A stretch of 51,570 nt of DNA, from the NCBI GenBank assembly GCA_001275005.1, contig JWZX01002769.1, positions 1-51,570 of the forward strand. The letters are read 5' to 3'. Source of the stretch: Chrysochromulina tobinii. Its lineage: Eukaryota; Haptophyta; Prymnesiales; Chrysochromulinaceae. Each line of letters opens with the position of its first letter. Position 1 is the stretch's first letter. The translations under genes were made by a program, and so were the position numbers. The notes below the pieces were generated by a model that ran no database searches, had not been told where the DNA came from, and saw only the letters and a list, made by a program, of their open reading frames with translations. This document shows positions 1 to 10,837 of the stretch, piece after piece.

Positions 1-3000
1 CGGGGGGGGCGCCCCGCGCCTCGGCCGCCGCCGCCGCGCTCTCCGCCATGGCCGCCGCCGCCTCTGCCTCGAAGGCTTGCTGGATCGCCATGTGGGCCGC
101 CTCCGCGTGGTCGGCCGCCTCGGCCATGGCCGCCTCCATCAGCCCGTCCGCCATGGCCGCCGCCGTCTGCGCCGCCACCACCTCGGCCGCCGTCTGCGCC
201 GCGGCGGCCGTTGTGCTCGAGAGCGCCTCCGCGAGCGCCGCCAGCTGCCCGCGCGCGGCGGCCGCCTCGGCCTTGGCCTGCGCCGAGCGCACCTCCGCGG
301 CCTCGCGCTGCGAGATCGCAATCTCGGTGTTCTCGGTCGCCCAGTGCAGCGCGCCCTTGAGCTCCATGAGCTCCGCCGATCTCGCAAGCTGCACCTGCCG
401 TGTCACCGCCGCCTCCTCTCGGGCCAGCGCCGCCTCCTTGTGCGCCGCCATCGCCTCGCGCTGCGAGGTCGCGAGCTCGAGCTGTGCCACCTCCACCGAC
501 GTCTCCGCGCGCTGCATCGCCTCGAAGGCCTCGACGCGCGCCGCCTCGAGCGCCGCTTCGGCTTGCTCGAGCACCTCGTCCGCCCAGGCCTTGGCCTTGG
601 CCTTGATGGCGCGGACGGCCTTGACGGCCGTCGCCTTGACCGGTGCTCGAGACGGCGCTTTGACCGGTGGCGCCGCGGCTTCGACTGTGAATTCACAGAC
701 GCGTGCCGCCGCCTCCTTGGTGACCGCATCGGCAATCTCGAGCGCAATCTGCGCCTTGGCCACGGCGAGGTCGCGCTCGAGCTCCGCACAGCGCGTCTCG
801 AGGGCGTAGGCCGCATCCGCCTCAGCCATTGCCTCCTCCTCGGCGGCGTCGAGGGCAAGCGCCGCGGCCGCTTGCACCTCGGCGACCGCCACGGCCTTCT
901 CAGCCTCGGCGACCTCGCGGACGGCATGCTGACGGTCGACAGCGGCGGCGACCGTTCGCCCCACCGCCGCCGCGACGGCTGCCTCGCGCTCCGTCGCCGA
1001 GCGCTCGAGCGCCGTATCGAGCGCCGCGTGCAGCTGCGAGAGCTCGTGCGCGTGGGCCGCGCTAAGCTGCGCAATGTGCTCCTCGTGGCTGGCCTGAGCT
1101 TGGGCGAGAGCCTCGGTCCACTCCTCCGTCTCGCGCCGCACCACTGTGACCGCCTCCTCGCGCGCGTCCATGAGCTCCTCATCGAGCGTCGCCCGCGCCG
1201 CCTGCGCCTCGGCCCGCGCCGACTCGGCCTCGGCCTGCGCCGCCTCGAGCGCGGCCTGCGCCGCCTCGAGCTCGGCCCGCAAGCTCAGCGCCTCGGCCCG
1301 CGCGGCCTGCGCCTCCTCGCGCGCGGCCTCCACCTCGGCCCACGCTTCCTCCGCCTGGGCCTGCGCCAGGGTCACGTCGAGGGCCATCTGCGCGAGGGTC
1401 ACGTCGGCGCCCAGCCGAGGCTCGTCAGCACGCCCACGTTCAAGTTCGGCGAGCAGCGCCAGTCCCGCGCGGTCGCTGCGCCCCACGACGCTCATGTGCC
1501 CGTGCAGCTCGGCCGCCTCGGCTCGCGCCGCCTCGACCTCGACACGCGAGATCATCGCCTCCTCTTGCTCATCCTTCGGAGGGCACGACTCCTCAGCTGG
1601 CATCTGCTTGCCGCGCGCAGGCACGGCGCCCGCCACGGCGCTCGCCGTCTTGGCACACGCCTCGTACTCGGCCCTGTCCACCGCCGCCACGTCCGCCCAC
1701 GCCCCGGCCACCTCCTCCGCCTCGCCCGCCAACCGAGCGCCGTCTCGAGCGATCATTTGCACGCGCTCGAACGTACCGAGCGCCGTCTCGAGCGATTGCA
1801 CCTGGGCAGCGAGCTCTGCGGCCGCCTCGACCGCCCGCCGCTCCATGGCATGTGCCTCCCGTGCGTCGGCCTCCGCCTCGGCCTGCGCGTCCTCCGCCGC
1901 GTCTGCGGCCGCCTGCGCCTGCGCGAGCGCCGCGAGCGCTGCCGTGACGAACTCGGTGGCCTCGGACACTTCCTTCTCCGCTTCCCACTCGGCCTCGACC
2001 GCCGCCGCGTGCGCCTCCGCCGCGTTCGCCTCTGCCTCTTCACGCGAAATCTCGGCCTCGAGCATCGCATCCATCGCATCGTCCCACGCAATCTCCGCCT
2101 CCTCCGCCTTGAGCTCGGCCTCGATCTCGGCGCACTCGCGCTCGTGCAAGAGCATCGCCTGCAGCTCCTTGAGCTCCGCCGAGTGCTCCTCCGCCTCGAG
2201 CGCCGTCTCGAGCATGGCTTCCTTGCTCGCCACGAGCGCCGTCTCGAGCGCCACCACTTTCGACTCCGCCGCGGCGAGCGCCGTGCCGAGCACCGTGCTG
2301 AGCGCCTGCGCGCTCTCGATCACCTCGAGTGTGCCCACGAGCGCCTCGGCCTTCTCTTCCGTGCTTGCCAGCTTGTCGGAGAGCTCTGTGGCGCGCGAAG
2401 AGGCCTTCGCCTCCGCCTGCGATTCATCAACCTGCTGCTGCGACTCGTCAACCTGCTGCTGCAGCGCGCACACCGCCTCGTACAGCGCCTCGGCTCTAGC
2501 CTCGGACTTGGCAAGCGCCTCGAGCGCCTTCTTGAGCGCCTCCGCCTGCGCCGCGGCGCTCGACTGCCGGTCCGAGAGGGCAAGCGCGGTCGCGCGGGAA
2601 GTGGCCGCCGCCTCGTCGCGCGCTTCGTCAGCCTCTAGACGCGCCGCCTCGATCACCTGACGAGCCACCTGAGCCTCCTGCCGCGCCCGTTGAGCCTCTT
2701 GCTGCGACTGTTGAGCCTCTTGCTGCGACTGTTGAGCCTCTTGCTGCGACTGTTGAGCCTCTTGCTGCGCCACCTTGACTGCATGCTCTGCGGCAAGCTT
2801 GACTGCATGCATTGCGGCCGTGGCCGCCGCCGTTTCTTGCTTGGCTGCCGCCGCCTCCTCCTGGGCCGCCGTCAAGGCCTGCTGCTGCGCCGCCGCCTCC
2901 TGCATGGCCGCTGCCGCCTCTTTCTTGGCCGCCATCAAGGCCTGCTGCGCCGCCGCCGCCTCCTGCATGGCCTCTGCCGCCTCCTCCTGTGCCGCCGTCG

Positions 3001-6000
3001 CCTTGGCCTCCGCCTCGGATGTGCTTTCCTTGGCCGCGCTCGCGTCGGCCTTGGCTGCATCGGCCGCCGCCCAAGCGGCCTCCAGCTCGGCCTTCGCAAT
3101 CTCAGCCTCCGTCATGGCGAGTGTCATGGCCTGCTGCGCCTCCACCGCCTCTTGCTTGGCGAGTGTCATGGCCTGCTGCGCCTCCACCGCCTCTTGCTTG
3201 GCGACTGTCATGGCCTGCTGCGCCTCCACCGCCTCTTGCTTGGCCGCTACCGCCTCCTTCTGCGCCGCCGCCGCCTCCTGCATGGCCGCTGCCGCCTCTT
3301 TCTTGGCCGCCGTCAAGGCCTGCTGTGCCGCCGCCGCCTCCTGCATGACCTCTGCCGCCTCCTCCTGTGCCGCCGTCGCCTTGGCCTCCGCCTCGGATGT
3401 GCTTTTCTTGGCCGCGCTCGGCCGCCGCCTTCGATGCATCGGCCGCCGCCCAAGCGGCCTCCAGCTCGGCCTTCGCAATCTCAGCCTCCGCCATGGCAGC
3501 CGAGGCTGCGGCCTTTTGGCCCGCGAGTGCCTCGCGAGCTTCAGCCACCTCGAGTTCGACCAGCGTGCGCACCGCCGCCGCTCCATGGGTCGCTTCGTCG
3601 ATCATCGACGCGGCATGCACCTGTGCACACGAGAGCGCCGCCTCGGCCTGCGCACGCGCGGCCTCGGCGACCGTTACGGCCTTGGCATGGGATTGCACCT
3701 GGGCAGCGAGCTCTGCGGCCGCCTCGACCGCCCGCCGCTCCATGGCATGTGCCTCCCGTGCGTCGGCCTCCGCCTCGGCCTGCGCTTCCTCCGCCGCGTC
3801 TGCGGCCGCCTGCGCCCTCGCCTGCGCTGACTCCGCCTCGATCACCGCCGCCTCCGCCTCCGCCCGCGCCGCGTCTGCCGCGCTCGCCACCTCCACCGCC
3901 TCCGCCCGCGCCGCCTCTGCCCGACAAACCGCCAACTCCGCCTCCTCCCGTGCCTCATCCGCCTCGCTGGCGGCCGCCTCGGCCTCGTACTGGACCTCGG
4001 CGAGCATCATGATCGCCTCCGACATGTTCCCATTCAAGACGCTAATGTAAGCGTTCGCCTGGCTGAGCGCCATCTGCGAGGCATGCACCTGCTCCCACGC
4101 CTCCGCCGTCGACTCGCGCGCGGCGACCGCCTCGGCCGCCGCCTCGGCCGCCTCTCGCAGCGCCGCGAGCTTCGACGCCTCCGCGCCGCGCGCCCTATCG
4201 ACCGCCAGCGCCGCTCGAGCGTTGGCCTCGTACAGGGGCGCAGCGAGCACCTCCCTCTCGGCCGCGCGGGCGGCCTCGACAGCCAATCTCGTATGCTCGG
4301 CGGCAATCTCGCTCAGCTTGGCGAGCTGCTGGGCCGCGAGGTCCTGGGCACACTGCTGTGCCTGAGCGATGGCGTCCGACCTTGCCGCCTCCGCCTCCTC
4401 GCGCGCCGCCGCCATCTCGTTGGCAGCCTCCGTTGCCGTCAAGTCGGCTTTCGCTCGCATCTCCTCCAGCCTCACCTCCATGGCAAGCCGAGCGGCCTCC
4501 ATCTCGGCCGCCTTGGCCGCGAGCTCCGCCGTCACGAGTCTGGCCTCCTCTTCAGCCGCCGCCTTCGCCTCGAGTGCCGCCGCGCGCTCCGAGAGGGCGA
4601 GCGCCGTCGCGCGCACCGTCGCCGCCGCCTCGGCCTCAGCTGCCTCGGCGATCGCCTGCGCGCTCGCCTGCGCCGCCTTGGCAAGCTCCGCCTCCGTCCT
4701 CGCCGCCTCCGCCTCACGACGAGCCTCCGTCGCCGCGGCCAACGCCGAGGCGAGTGCAGCGGCTGCCTCGGCGGCCGCGGCCGCCTCGGCGGCCTTCGCG
4801 CCCTCGAGCAGCGAGGTCGCGCGGGCCTGCGCCGCCTGTGCAGTCGCCTCGGCAGCGGCCGCCTCGGCAGCGACCGCACGCGCCTCCGCTCCACTCTGTT
4901 TCGCCTCCGCCTCGGCCACGTGGCGCCGCGCCGTCTCGAGCGCGACCGTCGCCTCCTCCGCGCGCGCCTCGGCGGAGCACTGCATGCGCGTGGCCGCCTC
5001 GACCGCCGCCCATGCCGCGTCGCGCTCCTGCTCCGCCGCCGCCACCTCCGCCTTGGCTGCCTCGTCGGCGCTTTCCATGGCGCGCGCGGCGGCGGCCGCC
5101 TCCGCCTTCGCCGCCGCCACTTCGTTTCGGACCTCCTCGAGCATCTCCTCAGCGGCGACCTGCGCCTGCGCCGCGCGTGCCTCGCGCTCCTGCGCCGCGC
5201 CGAGCGCCGCGCGCGCCGCCTCGAGCTCCTTTTCGAGCGCGGCGATCACAGCGAGCTGCTCGAACTGGGCGTCTGGCGAGGGTTGAGAGGGTGCGCTGAG
5301 GCTGAGGCCGAGTTGCACGGGTGGCGGCGCCGCTTGATCGGCTGCGGCGGCCTCGGCTGCGGCGGGAGTGGGCGCGCCGTCTCGAGCGCCGGCCCGCGAG
5401 GCGGCCTCCGCGGTCGCTGCGGCCACGATGCTCGCCGTGGCAGCCTCGGCAAGCCGTCTCTGCTGCTCCTCGAGCTGGGCCGCGGTCATCGAGAGACGCG
5501 CCTCGGCACGGCGGCGCTCCTCCTTCTCATGCCGGTAGCGCACCTCGCTCTCAAACAGCTCCGCGTGGCACGCGACCAGCTCGTCCTCAACGGTCGTCCG
5601 CGGCGCGTGAGTTTGGTACAGTGCGTGCGAAGACGAGGGCGGCGGCGCGCGCGGCTCGGCTGGTGCCGCCGCCGCGTTCGTGAGCGGCGTCGCGGGCGGG
5701 CGCGTGGACGGAGTCGATTGCAGGCTGGCCGGCGGTGCCGCCTTCACCGTGCCATTCATGGGCTTGCTCGTTGGCTTGCCGCCGGGCGCAACGGCCGGTT
5801 TGGGATTCGGATGGGCCGCGAGGCGCGCAAAGTGGGCCACGAGCGCAGGCGGCTTGGCCTTCACCTTGGCCTCGCCGAGGCTCTTGCCGAGCGCGGCGGG
5901 GTCGGCGGGAGCCGGCACGTCGGCCGAGGGTGCGGCCACAGGCACGCGCTTCGGTTTGCTCAGCTTGCCGGCGGCGGCGGTGCCGAAGGCATAGACAGGG

Positions 6001-6515
6001 CTGAACGGGCCGCGCTTGATCGGCTCCTTGCACGGACTGAACTCGAGCACCGTGCCCTGCCGAGCGCGGGCCGCCGCAGCTGCGGCGGCGGCCGTGGCTG
6101 CCGCGCTCGATGAGTTCATCGAGTCTACCTCGTCCGACTTGGACGAGTGGTCGGGCGGGCTGATGTCAAAGATGACACCGCGCCGTGGCTGAGCGGCGGC
6201 GGCGGCGGCCGCCCTATCGGTCTGGGCGGCGGGTGCGGGCGTGGCCAGCTGCGCGGGGGGCACGGACGCGGGCGCCGGAGCCGCAGAGGGCGCGGCGTCG
6301 GCGTACTCGAGCTGCTTGGACGTCGTGTCCGCCGCCTTGGGCGTGGGCGCGACGAGGAGGCTCGGCTTGTTCGGCTTCGCATCCGCCGTGGGCCGGGCGG
6401 GGGTGTTCTTGTCGAGGGTTCCGAGCGCCTTGCGCGCCCGCGGCGTCGGGATGGCCGAGACGAGGGCCCCCGTGGGACCGTCGAGCACGTCGGGGTGGCC
6501 TGCTGGACCACGCAT
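1..6515 (-). CDS. Giant Ala/Glu/Arg-rich coiled-coil protein, incomplete at the left edge, with a one-base frame break
   Basis: The first ATG of the long frame is at 6515 (the frame opens upstream only through a TTG). Residues 1 to about 330 are low-complexity and Pro/Ala/Lys-rich, with a destruction-box-like RKALGTLDKN at 6405-6434 and Ser-Pro motifs (FDISPP, LEFSPC, GPFSP). From about 5600 down to base 1 the protein is almost pure coiled coil built of Ala, Glu, Arg, Lys and Gln heptads, over 2,100 residues in all. Codons follow one frame above about 3420 and the neighbouring frame below it. Both frames encode the same style of helix, and duplicated segments on the two sides keep the same amino-acid reading, so one base was gained or lost there. 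No stop is met before the window edge. No catalytic domain is visible; it could be a cytoskeletal, centrosomal or spindle scaffold, but the function is unknown. Confidence 0.75.
2690..2764. repeat. 21-bp tandem repeat coding for a Gln/Glu heptad
   Basis: About three and a half copies of a 21-base unit. On the minus strand each unit codes for the seven residues QSQQEAQ, so one repeat equals one heptad of the coiled coil and copy changes keep the helix in register. Confidence 0.85.
2900..3490. repeat. Two-copy direct repeat of about 210 bp, period 378/379, inside the coiled-coil gene
   Basis: The segment around 2900-3110 is repeated at about 3278-3490. The offset is 378 bases (126 codons) at 3021/3399 but 379 bases at 3057/3436. 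The right-hand copy therefore carries one extra base between those points, which is where the coding frame of the host gene changes. Confidence 0.85.
3123..3248. repeat. 42-bp tandem repeat, three copies
   Basis: Units begin at 3123, 3165 and 3207 and are nearly identical; each is 14 codons, or two heptads, of the coiled coil on the minus strand. It is another in-register expansion within the same protein. Confidence 0.85.
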
Positions 6516-7175
6516 ATGCCTGAGAACTGGGCCGCGAGAAACTGCGTTTGAAGATGGAAGGCGCGAGCTGGACCTGTTCAATGGTCAAGTCAAGTCAAGT
6601 CAAGTCAAGTCAAGTCACGAGCACCTCGGTCGAGGCGCCTATGTCTCCCCTCTTCCTCTCCCCCAATCCCCCAACTTATGTTTGACGCCACGGTCGATCT
6701 CGAGCCGATTTCCTCTTCGGCGTAAGAGTGGCGCTTATCGGCTCGAGATCGGCCCGTTACTTCTCACCTACTTGTTCTCCGAGGGCACGTATGTCAGCAC
6801 CTATGACGTGTCACCTCTAGATGGACCCCCCTCCGCCATCTCCGCCCACTCCCGTCCTCCACTGCTGGCTTCCGGAGCACATTCGATAGGCTTCCGTATG
6901 GTTGTCTGTTGTTTATGTATAGACTTGACTTCAATAGCAATACAACGCGCAACTTTGAACCACCCCAATCAAAGGAAACGCATTCACTATGGAAGGAGGT
7001 GTGGCCGACACAACCCGTTGTAGCACAGGCCGTTAATCGACGTAACAAGCTGTTCAACTCAACGCGCTTTCTCCAGACCCCAAGCACAGGCGAGCCCTGT
7101 GAATAAACTGTGACGTGATCTGTGTACATATGTTTATGTATTGCGAGCGAGAACAGTATCGTGCACATGAAACAT
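6516..7175. other. Intergenic stretch between two minus-strand genes
   Basis: It holds the (CAAGT)n run at 6584-6617 and a strong hairpin: the 15-base arm CGATCTCGAGCCGAT at 6695-6709 pairs perfectly with 6737-6751. Inside the 27-nt loop CTCTT and AAGAG pair again. The right part is the 3' flank of the EF-hand coding stretch and is less GC-rich. No coding evidence was seen. Confidence 0.7.
6584..6617. repeat. (CAAGT)n microsatellite upstream of the coiled-coil gene
   Basis: An uninterrupted run of about seven CAAGT units on the plus strand, which is (ACTTG)n on the sense strand of the gene to its left. It ends 69 nt upstream of that gene's ATG. The same unit occurs at 13829-13874, 35797-35816, 49426-49443 and 49710-49730. 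Confidence 0.9.
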
Positions 7176-9153
7176 TTATTTCGGCGCGAGCCATCTCTCT
7201 TTTGCCTGCTGCACCAGCCGCAACCCTTTGAGCGCGACAAACTTTTCATGGTAGGCGCCAGACCAAATGGCGCGGTCGCCCATGGCCTCGAGGACGCTGT
7301 GGCAAAAGTCGCTCTTCGAGATCAGGCCATCGCCATCGCGGTCGAGGACGCGGAAGAAGCAGAGCATCTCGTCGGTGTCGTCGTTCTTCGCCTGAAGCAC
7401 GAGCCGCTCGTGCTTCCATTGTCGGCATGCGTCACGCCAGCGCGCCCACACGACTTGCTCGAGTCGCTCGAGAAAGTGGTGGAGCGCGAAGCGGTGCTTG
7501 GACAGCATGATCTTCTCGGCCTGCGCGAGCGCTTCGTCTGTCTCCTCGTCCTCAGTCTTCTCCCTGGCCATGCGCCACGCCTCGGTTGCCGCCTCCGCTT
7601 CTGCTCTCTCCTGGGCAAGTTTCGCCTCGGCCGCCGCCTCCGCGTCCGCCTTCAGCTTCTCGTCCGCAAGCCGAGGTGGCGCATCGCCAGAAGGCGAGAA
7701 GGGACAGGATCTCGCTGCCGCCTCCCGCGCCTCCGCCTTCGCCTCCGCCTTCTCCTTGGCGATGCGCTCGCGCTCGACGCGCTCGCGTTCCGCCTTCTCG
7801 GCGGCCTGCTTTTGCTGGTAATGGCTCAGTGCAAATGGGAACACAAGCTTGTGGTAGTAATAGTCGCCCGAGTTGCGCTCCTCCGCCGTCCAACGCCGCT
7901 CGTCAGACGACACTGGCGTCATGGCCTGGAGCGCTAGGTCGAACTGGCAGAAGCTCAGCTTGCCGCCATCCTGGTCGAGGGCGCTTCGGAACTTGAGGAA
8001 CTCGTCGGACGCTGTGGTCTTGTCGAGCGCCTTCTCGAGCAGGCTCACGTTGGCCTTCATCGCCGCAAGCAGCACTGCGACCTTGCGCTCCGCCACCGCC
8101 TTGGCCAGTGGGGAATCGTACGCGGGCCAAGCATGCCGGAGCATCGGCAGCGGGGGGGGCGGGGGTGGCGCCGGCCTTGGCGGCGGCCACGGCGACACTA
8201 CCCCCGGCGACGGCGCGCGCGCAGGCCTCGGGGCAACGAGCACCGCGTTAAGGATACGTTCGAGAGCATCGACATACGCTTGGATGGGTGCGTGTATCGG
8301 AGGATGGGGTGCCTGGTTCGGCGTGGCGCGCCATGCCGCCTCGGCCTGTGCAGCGCCGAAGGCATGGGTGACGATGGCGTCCGTCATCTCAAACGTAACG
8401 TCCACGAACGAGTCGAGCGGGAGTTGGCCGTGCGCATTCACCTGCCCACAGCTGCGCAGGATGTGCCACAGCATGACGCCATCGTCCCAAGCACGCAAGC
8501 CCAACCCATAACGAGGCATCAGCGCCTTCGTTGCACCCGGGCTCCATCGGATGATCGGATCCGCGATCGAGATCGAAGCGGCGGCGGCTCTCTCCTCGTA
8601 GGAGGCGCTGTAGTCCGCCCCGGCGCCGCCGGCGCCGCCCACGTCGGCGCCGCCCATGTCCTCGGCAGCGCGGTCGGCGCTCCGGCGCTCCGGCCAATGA
8701 CCATCGAGATACCTCACATAGCGCGGCGGCGCAAAGCAAAAGGGGAAGGTCGCCATACTCTCACCGACGGCCGTCGCATTCAAGACGTTCTCGCGCACAA
8801 GGCTCAGGTACAAATCGAGGAACGAGGCCCTTTGCAGGGAGCCCGCGATCGCATTTCGCAACGGGCGCCGTGCCGCACTGCCACCCCGGAGGCCGTCGTG
8901 GTTGCACGACGAGCGGCGCCCTCCGGCGTCGCCGCCTTCGCTTCCAGCAGCAGCTACTCTGCGTGCAACGGCTCCAGCTGCCCCACTGTCGGCACTGTCC
9001 CCCTTAGTTGCCTGTGCACTCTCGGCACCCATCTCGGGGTAGCAACGTGTTCGGCAGGTCGCCTCGTATAGTTGGCGGGCGTGGCGCTGGATGAGGTCAC
9101 AATTGCGATACGCTTCGAGCCTCGACCGACGGTGGACCGCACAGCGCTCGTAC
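7176..9153 (-). CDS. EF-hand protein, 3' coding part of a spliced gene
   Basis: The open frame gives about 660 residues. Near the C-terminus (about 7305-7345) is a canonical EF-hand loop, DRDGDGLISKSDF, with Asp at positions 1, 3 and 5 and Gly at 6. A weaker loop-like DQDGGKLSF lies further upstream. Between them is a Lys/Glu/Ala-rich coiled coil (AEKAERERVERERIAKE). Ca2+ binding by the complete loop is the likely biochemical property; the cellular role is unknown. An ATG at 9170 exists, but it lies inside a sequence matching the introner-like introns elsewhere in the window, and the exon most likely starts at 9153 after the acceptor CTCATCAG. The 5' part of the gene may be the Ser/Pro-rich stretch at 9243-10509, although the frames do not join without one more change. 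Confidence 0.6.
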
Positions 9154-9242
9154 CTGATGAGGGAGGCCATCAGTCGCAATCAGTGAATGTCGACACGAAA
9201 ACCATGCAATCATCGGCGGCGTGGATCGCGCAGAGCTCGTAC
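9154..9242 (-). other. Inferred 89-nt introner-like GT-AG intron
   Basis: On the minus strand it starts GTACGAGC and ends CCCTCATCAG. The first 22 bases of the intron match the first bases of the downstream exon at 19 of 22 positions, and CTGATTGCGACTGATG precedes the acceptor. This is the pattern of the introns at 23490, 30957, 33111 and 50232, with an older, diverged duplication. Confidence 0.5.
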
Positions 9243-10509
9243 AACTTGGGGTTCGGGTGAGGGTAAGGGTTTTGGGCGCTCCGTACTCTTTGCGGTTCGC
9301 GCGGATCGTCTTCTCGCAGTCGGCGATGAGGTTATCGCACCCGGCGGTCCGATTGAGCGCCTTGGTGGACTTTGCCTTCGCAACCACGTCATCGAGGGGA
9401 TTCTCGCTCATCACGGGCTGTGCCGTGAGCCGCATCAGCACATTGTCTTCGTGCCTTAGCTGCGTGTGCTCTGAACCTGTCTCGACCTCCAGCACGGGCA
9501 CGCTCGTGGCAGCCGGCGGGTGGGCGGAACCCAAAGCCGGAGCAGAGGCCGGATTGGAGTATGGAGACTGGGCGGCGGCGGCGGCCGGGGTCTGAGTCTG
9601 CGTGGGCGAGCGAGCGGCGGGCGGGCGAGCGGCGGGCTCGAAAGAGAATGCAGGCTCCTCGCGCATCAACACGCCGCGACCGCGTATGTAGTCCACATGG
9701 GCCTCGCTTGATGCGGCTAGATGCACATCGGTGCGGCAGCGCGGGGTGCTCTGTCGAAGCTGTGGACCCGCCCACCACAGCGCATCTGACGGCGAGCCAG
9801 GTGGCAGACCCCTTGGTGGGGTACGATGGCGCGGTGGGGTCTCTCGAAGGTCACTCAGCGCAGCAGCGTAGACGCTCACAGGCAAGAAGCGGCCACTCCT
9901 TGGGGAGAGGTCCTCGCGCTCAAACCAGTCGGCACGCGGAGAACCGCGGTTGCGAGGCGAGTGAAAGCCCGCCGGGCCACAGGACGCGTGGCGCACGAGC
10001 TGTGGAGATGGGCTTGCGGCTGGCACATCCGGAGGGCTCGCGGCTCGCACTCGTCCCTTCCGAATCATCGCCTCCTGTGGAGATGGGGAGCGGGTCATGG
10101 GCTTCGACGCACGTGCCGCACGCTCGATCTGTGGGCTGCCACTGGCTGCGGATGTCGGTCGCAAGGCCTTGCGCACGATCAGCGGGCTGCCAACTGTCGC
10201 CAAATGCAGCACTTGAGGGCTGGCTGGAGGCACTATGCTCAAGTGGGGTTTGCTGGTGGATAGTTGCAGCACTGGAGGGCTGCTCGCGCCCTTCTGACTC
10301 CTGAGTGCAGGCTGGCTGGCAGCACGACGCAACGCAGCCGTCAATGTGGGGGCTGTCCTCGGTCGGTGCGGAGATCTGAGCTCCACAGCCATGCTCTTCG
10401 GTAAGGAGCCGATCCTGAGCGCCATCATGTCTTCCGCGATGGTCCTCTTCATGTCATCCGCGATGGCCCACATGTCTTTGAGGCGCAACTGCGGCGAGGT
10501 CGACGCCAT
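9243..10509 (-). CDS. Ser/Pro/Arg-rich protein segment of unknown function
   Basis: ATG at 10509 opens a frame of about 420 residues. After a short N-terminal helix-like segment (LKDMWAIADDMKRTIAEDMM) the sequence is disordered and basic with many Ser-Pro sites (SPQ, SPRS, SPSPQ), typical of a kinase-regulated linker. Near 9300 it becomes more folded-looking (LIADCEKTIRANRKEYGAPK). The continuous frame runs on to 9097, but its last residues overlap the inferred intron and exon at 9154-9242 and look non-native. It may be the N-terminal half of the EF-hand protein; this needs a plus-one frame change between about 9388 and 9250 that I could not assign to a clear intron. Confidence 0.45.
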
Positions 10510-10837
10510 TGGGACACAAGCTGTAACCGGGGGTTTCACAGCCAAGTTCAGTAAGTTAGCGTTTCGTCGGACGCCGTTGTGGTTGTTTCTCACAACCCAC
10601 ACCACCACCACTCACATGTCCCAAACACATTTCCCGCTCGACGCTGGTTAACGGATGGCAGAGAAAGATGCAATGTACACGCAAACTCGCAGCGCGTTGG
10701 GCGCAAGCGAGCGCGCTCCCGGGGCACCCTCCGCTCACTGAAGGTCGAGCTGCGGTCTAGTCTGGGCGGCGCGTTCGCTCCGGGCGGCACTAAGGTGCGC
10801 CGCACGCGTGCTCGCGGAGCCCATGGTCTCGCAACGC
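10510..10837. other. Intergenic, between two minus-strand genes
   Basis: It contains an ACC/CAC-rich patch at 10592-10615 and otherwise unremarkable GC-rich sequence. It should hold the promoter of the Ser/Pro-rich gene and the 3' flank of the acyltransferase. I see no further gene. Confidence 0.6.

Noticed and set aside
77-2638. Long plus-strand open frame of 853 codons opposite the coiled-coil gene
   Set aside because: It is rich in Arg, Leu and His in a pattern produced by reading the complement of Ala/Glu codons; all its features follow from the minus-strand coiled coil. Similar plus-strand frames at 48-809, 1146-2660, 2690-4012 and 4083-6113 are rejected for the same reason.
9244-9275. 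Telomere-like GGGTTCGGGTGAGGGTAAGG
   Set aside because: The repeat units are irregular and the stretch is in the middle of a gene region; it is not evidence of a telomere or an ancient end.
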